DNA of 64,000 nt from Closterium sp. Naga37s-1. Lineage: Eukaryota; Streptophyta; Zygnematophyceae; Desmidiales; Closteriaceae. The notes below the pieces were generated by a model that saw only the letters and a program-made list of their open reading frames with translations, had not been told where the DNA came from and did no database searches. The stretch lies in contig CANJKZ010000781.1 of assembly GCA_947471745.1 (NCBI GenBank), positions 248,001 through 312,000 on the forward strand. The letters run 5' to 3'. Of this stretch, positions 10,020 to 20,788 are shown one piece after another; position 1 is the stretch's first letter, and each line of letters starts with the position of its first letter. Both the position numbers and the translations under genes were made by a program.

Positions 10020-11003
10020 TGAGAGCAGCGGCGTCTAGGTTGGCTGCACAAGCCTCGACCACGATCGGAGCAGCCTTGGCTGCTACTTGATCGCTTGACC
10101 TGGTCCACTGGAAGTCGACTTGCCAAGTTTCAAGGCAAATCCTCGTTAGCATCTACTTTAGTAAAGTAAGGGAAAAGATAAGAAGTAAAGTAAGAAGGTA
10201 ACTTGTAAGATAAGTAAAGAAAGGGGAAAAGGGAAGGTGGAAAGTCCTTCTTACCAAGGACGGAAGAGAGACCAGGCTGCAAACGAAGCGTCCAAGGGAG
10301 TCATCCTGCTCGCAACAGCTTGAGAAGAGGGAGTAAATCGCCACACAGGCACGCTTAACAATGATGCAGGCCATCTCGTTGATGGTCGGAGTAGGGAGGA
10401 CAGACTGGCTAAGTAGCTTAGAGACTAATATAGAGCACTCGAATATTTCAGCTGCATATACCAAAGCGTTGGTAGAATCAGGGGGCCGTGGAAGCTGGAA
10501 GGCTGAGTGATGATTTACAGAACTGGTTAATGAATGGGAATAGAAACCCCCTAAGCTCTTATATTTTTTTCCGCTGCTGGATTACGGGGTTTGACGGGAG
10601 GCGCGAATCGGGTGTGAGGCTGAAGCATGAATGCAGCGAGAGGCACGGATGGGGAGAAAGTGATGCAGTGGGTGCGAGGCAGCTCCGCAGATTCCTCGTC
10701 TGTAGGGTGGCTTTCTTGGGGGTAGCAGATTTTGCAAGGGTTGGGGTGCCCATGGCATTGCCGCTTCCTAGCCTCTAGTGTCACAGCGCTGTGCATTTGA
10801 GCAGGGACGAATCAAAACGCAACAAATGCGCTTTATTTGATAGCATGGAAAAAACCCACTAGAGAACGCAATGCACTTGAGGTCCGTTGCAATCGAGAAC
10901 AAGAGTGCCGCACGGAAAAACATGAAACGCGGGAAACAGGGTAGGCTTGGAAGCTAGCGAGAGTCTTGGGGAGTGTGATTTGGAATGACGAACCTGTTGC
11001 CGA
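10020..11003. other. Unassigned spacer
   Basis: No recognisable gene, RNA or transposon. Short open frames on both strands around 10150-10790 show no family signal. Confidence 0.4.
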
Positions 11004-11178
11004 TGTTGAGAGAGTAGGTAGAGTGAGGAGCCATAGCTAGGGTTAGCTAGCTAGGCAAGAGAGAAATGAAGAAAGGAGGGGTTTCACTAGCAGCAGTTGG
11101 GATACATATAGCAAACCCTAACAGGGTTGTACTCGCTATAGAGCACCCCACTACAGGCTAGATAATGACATTCTGACA
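11004..11178 (-). mobile_element. Solo LTR of the small LTR (TRIM-like) family
   Basis: 175 bp, TG...CA, matching the LTRs of the complete element at 13744-15286 (shared blocks near GGAGCCATAGCTAGG and CCCCACTACAGGCTAG). It is flanked by the perfect 5-bp duplication GCCGA (10999-11003 and 11179-11183). Confidence 0.9.
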
Positions 11179-11183
11179 GCCGA

Positions 11184-12055
11184 GGCTCACTTACAGCATA
11201 TGTCGGGATGTTGAACAAGCGGCTACTAAATCACTTGTAAAAGAGGGTCCCATTGACATTGGGAATGTTATGTGAGGCACGGGAATGAGGAAGGCGGAAG
11301 ACTTGGCAGCTTCGGAATCTAACGAAATTTTTGGCGAGCATGGAATGACATCTTAAAACCGGGGGGCCAAGAAGGCCTAAATTGGTTCAACCTTCCTAAC
11401 CTCGGTTGAGTTTGGCCGACTCCCAAAATCTTGGCCAATTGCATTGCTCGCCCCAACCAACCTTCCTAAGGTTGAACTTCTTGGCACGCGGGTTTTTAAG
11501 CCAGTTGCCAAATCTCAGCTATGTGACCTAGAGATTATCGAGAAAATGGACACTGATAATGAACCGCAAAGCGCAAGCACGAGGACTCATTTATTGAATT
11601 CGGCGCTTTTACGATGTGCCGTACAAAGCATAATGGAATCTTCGATTCAGGCTGTATTAATGAAAGAGAAACAATAATAATGTATGTCTAATTTGCTACC
11701 TTTAGCTACTATATTCTCATATTCTTAATGCTCGAGATTTGTTCCATAAAATGGGACTAATAAATGATATGACCATGCATTTTTCACAGCAATTTATAAA
11801 AGGCAATCACCAACACACTAAATTTGTCAACAATTAGGACCAACTACATTTGCTTGCCAATTTCAACTTGTAAGACCCTCTCAACTTATGCATATTGATG
11901 TTAGGCTTCAATGAGATAAGCTATAGGGAGAATAACACCTTCTAGGTTTTGTACTTGTATGCTAATCCTTCCTAATGTAATCATTCTTCTTGCACACTTT
12001 GAGATGGTATCATGCGCTAGGTTGTTCCTAGGAACCTAGGTTAGTTTTCCCGCTC
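11184..12055. other. AT-rich spacer
   Basis: Low-GC sequence. A 77-residue plus-strand frame at 11444-11677 has no recognised similarity, and I do not call it a gene. Confidence 0.4.
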
Positions 12056-12099
12056 GTTGTTAAGTTTCATACGTCTCGCTCCACGCGCTCTTCGCCCGG

Positions 12100-12510
12100 C
12101 CGCGTCACGAGCAGCTGCCTGTCCCGCTCGCGCTCAGCCCGTCCCGCCCGCGCACAACCTGTCACCCCCGCGCGCAGCCCGTCCCGCCCACGCGCAGCCA
12201 GTCCCGCCCGCGCGGTCAGTCCCGCCCGCGCGCAGCTTGTCCCGCCCACGCGTAGCCCGTCCCGCCCGCGCGCAACCCGTCCCACCCGTGCGCAGCCCGG
12301 CCCTTCCACGCGCAACATGTCCCGCCCGCGCCCAGCCCGCCCCGCCCGCGCGCCGCTTGTCCCGCCCGCACGCTACCCGCCCCGCTCTGCGCAGCTGGCC
12401 CTGTGCTACCCGCACCGCGCGTTGCCCGTCTCACGCTACCCGACCCGCGATACCCACCCCGTTCCGCGCTGCCCACGCTACCTGCCCCGCTCCGAGCAGT
12501 AGCTGTCGTG
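12100..12510. repeat. GC-rich tandem repeats upstream of plus-strand family 3 gag
   Basis: Imperfect units of about 20 bp rich in CCCGCCCGCGCGCAGCCCGT. All six frames stay open, giving spurious Pro/Ala/Arg ORFs. The position relative to gag matches the array at 6960-7345. Confidence 0.75.
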
Positions 12511-12812
12511 AGCACCATAGCAGCCTCACAGCCCCTCGTTCCTAGGCCCCTTGGCCGCCCATTTTTAAGGCCCCGCGGCCCCTCGTCCTAAGGCCCCTCG
12601 GCCCCTTGTTCTAAGGCTTCACCTACTGCCATAGGTTTTCCCGCGGCAGCTGGCAGTCGTGGTCGCCCTTGCTCAGGTAGATTAGAGCTAGTGCCTGGTG
12701 TGTCTAGACTATCCCTTTTGGCTGTAACCACCAGGCTAGCCATTGTGGCTTTTCTCGTCTCCGGCTTCGTTCGTTCGTACCCTTTTGCCCCTAGTCTGGT
12801 CGAGCGCTAGCT

Positions 12813-13071
12813 ATGGCGACTCGTCGATCCCTACGTTTTGATGCGGAGGGTAGAGCACTAGAGTTCCCCACCTGGCTCCTCCGCACACAGTTGTACCTAC
12901 AGAGTCAGTGCCAGAATGGCGACACACTCTTGGCGCACGTCTCTGATGACCTATGTTCGCCTCCTCGCCCTCGTGACCTCCCTGAGGAAACTACAGACGA
13001 GGTGCAGGAGCTCTTTGACAAAGCCCACATAGCCCTGTCGGTGTGGCAGTCCCAAGATGTTGCGGCTCGTA
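12813..13071 (+). pseudogene. Ty1/copia family 3 gag, N-terminal fragment
   Basis: MATRRSLRFDAEGRALEF aligns by eye with the minus-strand copy's [18 protein letters not shown], and similarity continues to SVWQSQDVAAR. It stops near 13071, where unrelated sequence beginning TGTGTGAG takes over. Confidence 0.75.
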
Positions 13072-13424
13072 TGTGTGAGAGTACGATGGCTTTGCATACA
13101 TATACTTAACTTTATCTACTTTCTCATGCATTATCTTGCTTAGGCTTATTTTATTATGCATGCTTTTGCTTGATTTCCTAGATTTGTTGCTTGAACTACA
13201 TTTATTATAATCATATGCACCGAATAGGCTGCGTGCTACCGAATCGCTTTTACCGAATTCAGGAAGGATCCGTACGGGACACTTCAATCGTCGGAACCTT
13301 CTCGCAACACCAGGTTTACTAGCCTTGTGTCATGCATATATATAGCACGACGTTGTACCCAGGTTGTTATAATTTACTTTGAGCACATTCTCTTTCCTGG
13401 ACCTGTAACATTTGGTAATCAGAG
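13072..13424 (+). mobile_element. Putative gypsy-like LTR and primer-binding site
   Basis: Sequence replacing family 3 gag starts with TG and ends ...CTGTAACA at about 13410. It is followed by TTTGGTAATCAGAGTAG, close to a tRNA-Met primer-binding site (TGGTATCAGAGC) with one extra A. I infer a 5' LTR of about 339 bp. The other LTR was not found, so no target duplication can be tested. Confidence 0.5.
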
Positions 13425-13743
13425 TAGAAGGTTTCGTGACAATGCTTAGCCGTTGGGCCTCCAGGAGCACTCCGAGGATGGAGTTGAACGAGTAAGTGCA
13501 ATGCTTATTTTGTTTAATGTTCGACTAGCCTTGAGTGTTGCAACTTGGGTCCCCACAATTGGCGAGGATGATTGTCAACCGTTTGATGGCGAGAATCGAC
13601 GGTTCCCGATTGTCCGTGGGTGCAATCTACATCGGAGTCCGCTGCGAAGTTTGGAGTTCCGTTCGATGGCAGCCGCTGGATCAGGAATCGACGTTCGACA
13701 AATTCCGCGAGGCTTCAACTTTGACTGGCTAGCCGCAAACCTC

Positions 13744-15286
13744 TGTGAAAATAGTAGGTAGAGTTAGGAGCCATAGCTAGGTAAGTCCTAGCTAGGCAAG
13801 AGAAGTTTAGGCAAAAGAAGAAGGGGTTCACTAGAAAGCAGCAGGATACATATAGGAAACCCTAAGGGGTTGTACTCCCTATAGAGTACCCCACTGCAGG
13901 CTAGAGAACAATGACATTCTGACACACCCCCATAGCCAAAGTGGGGTGTAATCAGCAGAGCAAGCAAAGCAGAACAAGCTCAGGGTGGATCACAATGTCA
14001 CCACACATTCTGAGCACAAGTACAAGAAGCAATAGTTTAAAGTTCACAATTATGAGCAAAGCTAGAGGCTATCGCAGAGGGCAAGTGAGGAGGAGGAGGC
14101 GAGAGTGAGAGGAGAGGAGATAGGAGGCGACGGCTGAAGCTGCAGACACACGGGCAACAGGAGTCACACTGGCACAGCGGCTACCGGAACAACGCTCCGG
14201 ACTACTGGAGTAACTGGCTCCGCGGCTAAAAGTAGCGGCAGACGAGCAACGGACCCACGGGCGACTGGCACAGCTGGCTGCGACTGGGCTACCGGAGCAA
14301 CTCCCCGGACTACAGGTGCTGCTGGCGACACGACGGCAACCTCAGTTCAACCTCCCCAAACAGTCCCACTCCCCCTGACACACACCCCCTGCTTCACCCC
14401 TAGCTCCACTCCCCCTTCACCCCCCTTAGTACCACTCCGACGGCTCCAACAGGTCCACCCCCCTCAGCGGCAGCTGCAGCACTGGGAGACGGAGGAGGAG
14501 GAGGAGCAGGGGACGGCACACAGAAGCTGCACCCCCATACCCCCCACCCCCAAACCCTAATTCAGGAGAACGGGCAGCAGCAGGGGTGGGGCGCCATCAG
14601 AAGCACGGGGGACAGCGGGCAGCGCAGGGGCAGCGAAGAACGGGCCGCCCACGGGCCTGGCACAGCCGCCCGAACCGCGCGCAGGCGGCCCGAGCCGCGC
14701 GCGGGCCTGGCGCAGCCCGTAAGGGCCGCGCGCAGGCTGTACGAGCCGCGCGTAGGCCACGACGGGCGACGGGGGGCGACGCGCGGGTCCCCGTCGCCCG
14801 TCGCAGCGCCTCCCGGGAGCGACGCGCGGAGTGACGGGGCAGAAACCCGCCGCGCGCCTCGGGGCGCACGGCGGGCAGACAACCGCCGCGCGCCTCGGGG
14901 CACACGGCGGGCAGAAAACCGCCGCGCGCCTCGGGGCGCACGGCGGGCAGAAAACCGCCGCACGCTCCGAGCGCGCGGCGGGATGAAAAATCCGTCGCAC
15001 GCCACGGGGCGTGCGACACAGAGAGTAGCAGTAGCAGCGGAAGCAGTGAGGTGGTGAGCCCACCCACAGGATCGACCCAAGGGGATCGACCTGCTCTGAT
15101 ACCATGTGAAGATAAGCAGTAGAAGAAGGCGCCATAGCAAGGAAAGCCCTAGCTAGGCAAGAAACAGTTTAGGCAAAAGAAGAAGGGGTTCACTAGAAAG
15201 CAGCAGGATACATATAGGAAACCCTAAGGGGTTGTACTCCCTATAGAGTACCCCACTGCAGGCTAGAGAACAATGACATTCTGACA
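13744..15286 (-). mobile_element. Complete non-autonomous small LTR retrotransposon (TRIM-like)
   Basis: LTRs at 15105-15286 (182 bp, 5') and 13744-13924 (181 bp, 3') are nearly identical over their outer 150 bp. The primer-binding site at 15093-15104 is a perfect TGGTATCAGAGC on the minus strand, abutting the 5' LTR. A purine-rich tract (TATGGGGGTG) abuts the 3' LTR. The 5-bp duplication ACCTC flanks it (13739-13743, 15287-15291). The 1180-bp interior has no gag or pol homology, so mobility must depend on enzymes from elsewhere. The small LTRs fit TRIM elements; the interior is longer than usual for them. Confidence 0.92.
14843..14985. repeat. 36-bp array inside the small LTR element
   Basis: Four copies of a unit containing CGCGCCTCGGGGCGCACGGC. 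The 36-bp period keeps several frames open; on the minus strand one gives CPPCAPRRAAVF repeats. I regard this as compositional, not coding. Confidence 0.8.
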
Positions 15287-15340
15287 ACCTCTTGTGGGTA
15301 GTAACGCGACCCTATTTGTAGCGACTGGTTTTGACTGTTA

Positions 15341-15582
15341 TGTTAAGATACTAAGCATGAGTAGGCTTAGGAGCCATAGGTTTAGTAGCTTAGTGATCGA
15401 GTTCGAGGGTAAGGAGAAGTGTCGAGAAAGTTGAGAGGGGAATGATGTTCACTATAGCACAAGAGTACATATAGCAAACAGAGCATGCAAGGTGCACCAC
15501 CAACTAGAAAGTTATATGACTACAGTATTCTACACTACAGGCAGTTATAGAACAATATATAGAATTATATATTAGTCTGACA
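15341..15582 (-). mobile_element. Solo LTR, longer diverged member of the small LTR family
   Basis: 242 bp, TG...CA, sharing AGGAGCCATAG, ACATATAGCAAAC and the terminal ATT...CTGACA blocks with the other family LTRs. Flanked by the perfect duplication TGTTA (15336-15340, 15583-15587). Confidence 0.85.
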
Positions 15583-15732
15583 TGTTAGATCGCCAGAGAC
15601 CTCACATCGACGACAGAGAAATTCGGCAGCTGAAATTGAGTGGGTTGAGACCCTGACCAGAGCTGAACGTGCCTTAGGAATTCGTGCAAGAATGTTGGAA
15701 CTACGACCATCGGATCGAAAGGTCCAAGAAGT

Positions 15733-17450
15733 TGCTTCAGCAGTAGCCGTGTCGTTGGTCAAGATGAAGTGCCCGATTTTCGAGAACTTATCGATCACCA
15801 CGATTATAACATCATGCCCTCGTCTGGTTGATGGTAGCCTAGTGATGAAATCTAGACTAACCACTTGCCAAGGCTGCTCTGGTACGGGTAGAGTCTGAAG
15901 GCACCATGCTTTTTTTATGCTTGGTACTCTGTATCGGGTAGCATGTGTCGCATGAGGTGACAAATTGCTGCACATCTGCTGCCATCCCGGGCCAACAGTA
16001 ATTATTTGTAGTTCCCAATAAGGTCTTTTTACTCTTGGAATCTCCCTCGTACGCCTTTTTGTGGAACTCCTCCAGTAGGATCTGTCAAAGCTGAGCATAT
16101 TCAGTACCAAAATTTTTTTCTCAACCTTTCAGCACTACTAAGTCCTTCTCCCACTGTAGCAGTTTCTGCTTCTCAGCTGCTGTGATTTTTGCGTCCATGG
16201 AGTACTCGTGTTGGAATAGACCCTTGACTAGAGTGTTCATCCCGTCAAACCGGATGTCTGCTGCATGCCCGGGGCGACTTAGTGAGTTGGCATTGCTGTG
16301 TAACCTTGGCTTGTAGATGATGTCTTAGTGAAAATGTGTTTCGAGGAAGTTTATCCACTGCACCTGTTGTCTTGAGAGCGTAGGCTGTGACATAAGTTAT
16401 TTGAGGCTGAAGTGGTTTGTATAGTCTATGGTGTTGGCTCCTTCTAGGTAACACCTCCACGTTTTAAAGGCTGTGACTATCGCTAAGGCTTCCTTATCGT
16501 GAATTGGGTAATTTAGTTCTGCTCCGTGTAGCTTCCTATTAAGGTAAGCGATGGGTTGCAGACCATGTCCGTGATCCTACACCAATACTGCTCCAACTAC
16601 CTGGTCACTGGTGTTTGCTTCCACCACGTAGTCTGTCTCTGGATCCGGCAGGATTAGTAATGGGGCGGTAGTCTGTAATGTTTGTAATTTTCCCATGCCT
16701 TGCTGTTGAGGATTATTCAACGAATACTGCGTATCCTTCTTCAGTAAGTTCCTTAGTGGTGCTGCTATCTTAGTTGGCAACGCCTATGCACTGCTGCATC
16801 TCATTGACATTCTCTAAAAGTGTCCACTTTTTGATAGCTTCGATCTTCCGCGGGTCTACGTATACACCCTCGACACTCACCATGTGCCTTTAGGGCGAAG
16901 TCGTTCTTTGTCAGCTTCACGTAGAACTAGTTCTTTCACAGGATCTCGAGGACTTTCTGTAAGTAATCCACTTGCTCCTTCATATCTTTAGAGTATATTG
17001 GAATGTTGCACACATACACTATTACGCACTCATCCAGTAGGGGCCATAGGATATGGTTCATCTATGCCTGGAATGTTGCTAGTGCATTGCAGAGCCCAAA
17101 CGACATCACTAAATACTCGTAGGAGCCGTATCTAATACGGACGGCCATTTTGTGGATAGATTTCTCTGCCTTTTTTATCTGCCAATAACCCGACCGTAGG
17201 TCCAGCTTCGAGAACACTGTTGCACCCTATAGTTGGTGTGTAAGATCGTCGATGCGCGGTATGGGATATTTGCTTTTTACTGTCTGTTTGTTCAGTGCCC
17301 AGTAGTCGATGCGCATCCATAAACTACCGTTTGGCATGGGGATGAAGAGAACCGGTCCGTCGTAGGGGTGATGTGGAGGGTCAGATCAGTTCCCGGTCAA
17401 GCAGGTACGCTATCTGTCTTTTCATGTCTGCTAGTTTGGCTGGGTTGAGA
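15733..17450 (-). pseudogene. Ty3/gypsy pol remnant: RT, RNase H, integrase
   Basis: Reading right to left, broken frames match gypsy RT (NPAKLADMKRQIAYLL, IDYWALNKQ), RNase H (LILPDPETDYVVEA, IAYLNRKLHGAELNYPIHDK) and integrase (PEQPWQVVSLDFITRLPSTR, IDKFSKIGHF). Many frameshifts and stops are present. At 17451 it is cut by copia element B; the protease of the same gypsy copy appears on the far side of B at 23905-24300, so B inserted into this gypsy element. Confidence 0.85.
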
Positions 17451-18301
17451 CACAATAGGCTTGAATGTGCCTAAAGCGAAAGATAGAGAGCACAGACAGA
17501 TTTCTGCACAGCGGCTTCAAACGTTGATAACGTTCTGCTCACAGCTGCAAATGACTTGATTCAAATTGGATCTGGAGCGTCTTCACGTCGTCTACAATTA
17601 GCAACTTAGATTGCACGATTTGATAAAGAATTGACGACACAGCGTCGGTTTGAACGAACGGTACTATGGCAGCCACTATAGGCTTAGAACACAAGATAGG
17701 AAGAGTTACGAGTTGGGAATGACTCCCAGCTCCTACAAACCCCAAGAGCCGAGGTACAGTGATGTGGAACAGTGCCACACTGTCCCCAACCACGAAGGGT
17801 CTCGAAACTACCCTTCACTAGGGCCTACACCAAGTGAAATGTTACACTACACAAAGTAATGTAACTATCTTCAATATCTTGACGTGTACCCTTTTGGCAA
17901 GCTTCGAAATCACTTGAGGCTTGACACCAAGGCTCGGGCTCTTCATCACAAACTCATCCTTGAGTTCTTGATGGGTCTGCTGCACACACCTGCGAGACGC
18001 CGAACGTTCGACACAGGACAAAATAGAAACCGCGCACGACAAAATAGAAACCGCGCGCGAGACACAAACGACCGCGTAACACGCGTCTAGCGATAACTCG
18101 CTATTGACTCGACACACACACTCGACATCATGACTCAACATTCACACACAATTATAAGCATGAAATATATATTATCCCATGCCCTCATACCATTCCATAC
18201 ACACACACATTCACGCACACGGACAACAAGCCGAGTGCAAACCGTAGGGTTGCACCAACAAACTCCCCCTCGGATTGTTGGCCTTAGGATATGTTGCTCT
18301 C

Positions 18302-20788
18302 TCAGTTCAGAGCCATCCCAGCCAGCTTGCAACACTTCCAATGCTGCTGCTCCACCAGCCTCTTGGTCATCATGTCAGCCGGCTGCCCCGTGGTCTTCAC
18401 GTAGCGCAACTCAACTTCACCCGCGGTTACCATGCTCCTCGTCCAATGCCACTTCACCCTCATGTGCTTCGTGAGTCCATGCAACACAGGGTTCTTAGCA
18501 AGAGCAATGGCACCCTGGCTGTCACAGTACAGTGGGGTAGGTCCTTGCTGCTCCTCCCCCAATTCAGCCAACAAACGCCGCTGCCACACAATCTCCCGTA
18601 CGGCACGGAAGAGTGCCATGTACTCGGACTCCACCGAGCTCAAAGCTTGGTCAACCTGCTTCTTGCTCTCCCAAGCAGTTGGGCCTCCACCAACACAGCA
18701 TATGAAGCCTCCCACACTTGTCATGTCCTCTGGTTCTGATGCATATGAAGCATCCGAGTAGGCGGTGAGGAACAAACGCCCGGGTTCAACACCATCCGCA
18801 CCCTTTTGGCGCCTTTGTGCCGCCGCCGAGTATTGCAGCCCAACGGTCGGTGTTTGGCCAAGATACTTGGCCACCCTCATTCCAGCTGCTACCTGCTCCT
18901 CATTAGGGCATTGCACAACCCTAGCCAGCTGCCCGGTAGCAAACGCGACGTCCGGTCGGGTGCTTACCGCCGCATACATGAGGCTGCCCACCAACGAGTG
19001 AAATCGGCGCCTCTCCTCTTCACCAACGCTCTCCTCCTCTGGTCCCTTCACACACTTGAACCCAGAGGGAAAGGGTGTAGCCACATGGCCTTCACTCTGC
19101 CCAAAGTTGGCAGCCAATGCCTCCAGGTACTTTCGTTGATGCACCCGCATGCACCGCTTCTCCACATCTCGTTCGATGTGGAGCCCAAGGTAGAAGCTCA
19201 CGTCACCAAGGGCCTTGCACTTGAACTTGTGTTGAAGCTTCAGCATCACCTCCTTAACAAAGTCAGAGGAGGGTGAGAAAATGAGGATGTCATCCACATA
19301 AACCACCATGAAACTCCTCTGCTCCCCCTCGCCAAGCATGAACAAGGAGTGATCGGCCGTTGAGGGAGTGAATCCGATCCCCTCCAACACTTCGCGCAGC
19401 TTCATGTACCATTGCCTAGGGGCCTGCTTCAGCCCATAGAGGGCCTTCTTCAGCTTCCACACTCTGCCACTACCATCATCAAACCCCTCTGGCTGCGCCA
19501 TAAAAATCTCCTCCTCAAGGATGCCGTTAAGGAATGCCGTTACGATGTCCATTTGCTTTACTACCCATCCTTTGATGGCGGCTCCCGCGAATAGGGTTCG
19601 CAGCGTCGTCGGCTTCACCACAGGGGCAAACAGCTCCTTGAAGTCCACCTTCTCCTTCTGCTGGTACCCCTTGGCTACAAGCCTAGACTTGTAGCGCTCG
19701 ATCTTGCCGTCGGCATCCGACTTGATTTTGAAGAGCCACTTGGACGTTATCGCCGTACGCCCCTCCGGTAGCTCCACCAATTCAAACGTGTCATTCTCCT
19801 CGATGCTCTTCAGCTCACTCTCCATGGCCTTCTTCCACTCCTCAGCATCACTACTCTCCAAAGCCTCCTTGAGAGTTGCTGGTTCTCCCGGCATCTCCAC
19901 CGGAGAGAAGAACGCGAAGGCACACTCCTCGTAGTCACTCTCCTCGTCGTCTCCGACCATCATTGCCGCTCCGGCCAGGGCTGTCTTGCCCTGCTTTCCC
20001 GGCGCATCATAGGTCAGCCTATTAGGGGGTTGAACTCTCCTCTTCCCCCTTCCTTCCTCCTCAGCTGCAGGGACTTGAAGGCCTTGGCGTTGCTGCGGTG
20101 TGGCTCGAATCCGTGGAGCACTCGTAGTACGGGAAGGGAGTGACGGTGCACGCTCGCTCACTTGCTGCACCTCCTCCTCTTCTTCCTCTGCATCATTGGC
20201 CTCCTCTCCCCCATTCACAAGGGAGGATTGCCTTGTGGTTGTGCTGCCGCTGCTCAGCTCCAAAGGCAGCTCCACATGCTCCAAACCGGAACTCTTCACC
20301 TCCCCAAACCGCACGCCTATCTTCGCCTCATTCTCCGCCTTCCAATCCTTGTACATGAAGTTCTCCATGAACTTGCAGTCCCTGCTCACCAAGAACTTCT
20401 TGGTGAATGGGTCCCAAAGAAGCCATCCCTTGCTGTTTTGAGCCATGCCCAAGTGCACGGCCCACACCGCCTTGGCACCAAGCTTGTTGTGCCGAAGATG
20501 CTTAGGCACGAGCGCCATGCACATGCACCCGAACACCCGAAGCATATCCACCTTTGGCTTCCTTCCTAGCCACTCCACATAGGGCACCCATTTGTCTGCT
20601 CCCACATGAGTCAAGGCTCTGTTCTTGGCCACACACGCGCTCCGCACCGCATCAGGCCAGAAATAGTCGGGTAGCCCGGCTTCAATGAGCAACCCGCGTG
20701 CCGCCTCCGTGATTGTGCGGTTCGCTCGCTCGGCGATGCCGTTCATTGCAGGGGGAGTATGGCATGGTGAGGGAGTGCCGAATACCAT
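18302..20788 (-). CDS. Element B integrase end, RT and RNase H ORF
   Basis: The frame resumes after the extra G: integrase NGIAERANRTITEAARGL, RT (DFKELFAPVVKPTTLRTL, WVVKQMDIVTAFLNG, YGLKQAPRQWY, VVYVDDILIF) and RNase H (AYSDASYASEPEDMTSVG, SSVESEYMAL, DSQGAIALAKNP). The RT active-site YVDD is intact. It could be expressed only if the shift were bypassed. Confidence 0.92.
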   Translation of the reverse strand: MVFGTPSPCHTPPAMNGIAERANRTITEAARGLLIEAGLPDYFWPDAVRSACVAKNRALTHVGADKWVPYVEWLGRKPKVDMLRVFGCMCMALVPKHLRHNKLGAKAVWAVHLGMAQNSKGWLLWDPFTKKFLVSRDCKFMENFMYKDWKAENEAKIGVRFGEVKSSGLEHVELPLELSSGSTTTRQSSLVNGGEEANDAEEEEEEVQQVSERAPSLPSRTTSAPRIRATPQQRQGLQVPAAEEEGRGKRRVQPPNRLTYDAPGKQGKTALAGAAMMVGDDEESDYEECAFAFFSPVEMPGEPATLKEALESSDAEEWKKAMESELKSIEENDTFELVELPEGRTAITSKWLFKIKSDADGKIERYKSRLVAKGYQQKEKVDFKELFAPVVKPTTLRTLFAGAAIKGWVVKQMDIVTAFLNGILEEEIFMAQPEGFDDGSGRVWKLKKALYGLKQAPRQWYMKLREVLEGIGFTPSTADHSLFMLGEGEQRSFMVVYVDDILIFSPSSDFVKEVMLKLQHKFKCKALGDVSFYLGLHIERDVEKRCMRVHQRKYLEALAANFGQSEGHVATPFPSGFKCVKGPEEESVGEEERRRFHSLVGSLMYAAVSTRPDVAFATGQLARVVQCPNEEQVAAGMRVAKYLGQTPTVGLQYSAAAQRRQKGADGVEPGRLFLTAYSDASYASEPEDMTSVGGFICCVGGGPTAWESKKQVDQALSSVESEYMALFRAVREIVWQRRLLAELGEEQQGPTPLYCDSQGAIALAKNPVLHGLTKHMRVKWHWTRSMVTAGEVELRYVKTTGQPADMMTKRLVEQQHWKCCKLAGMALN

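Larger units (their letters stand above)
13425..15732 (+). pseudogene. Decayed gag-like coding sequence split by two LTR insertions
   Basis: Fragments at 13425-13743, 15287-15340 and 15583-15732 form one plus-strand frame once the inserted elements and one copy of each target duplication are removed. It reads through NFDWLAANLLWVVTRP, one stop, and a helical segment EWVETLTRAERALGIRARML. It ends where minus-strand gypsy integrase begins (about 15733). A gypsy-type gag is inferred from the upstream LTR and primer site. Confidence 0.5.

Noticed and set aside
12057-12545. 162-residue Pro/Ala/Arg ORF
   Set aside because: A consequence of the GC-rich 20-bp repeats; open in several frames at once.
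14557-15140. 192-residue ORFs in the small LTR element as a possible gag
   Set aside because: Two overlapping frames of equal length caused by the 36-bp array and high GC; no capsid or zinc-knuckle motif.
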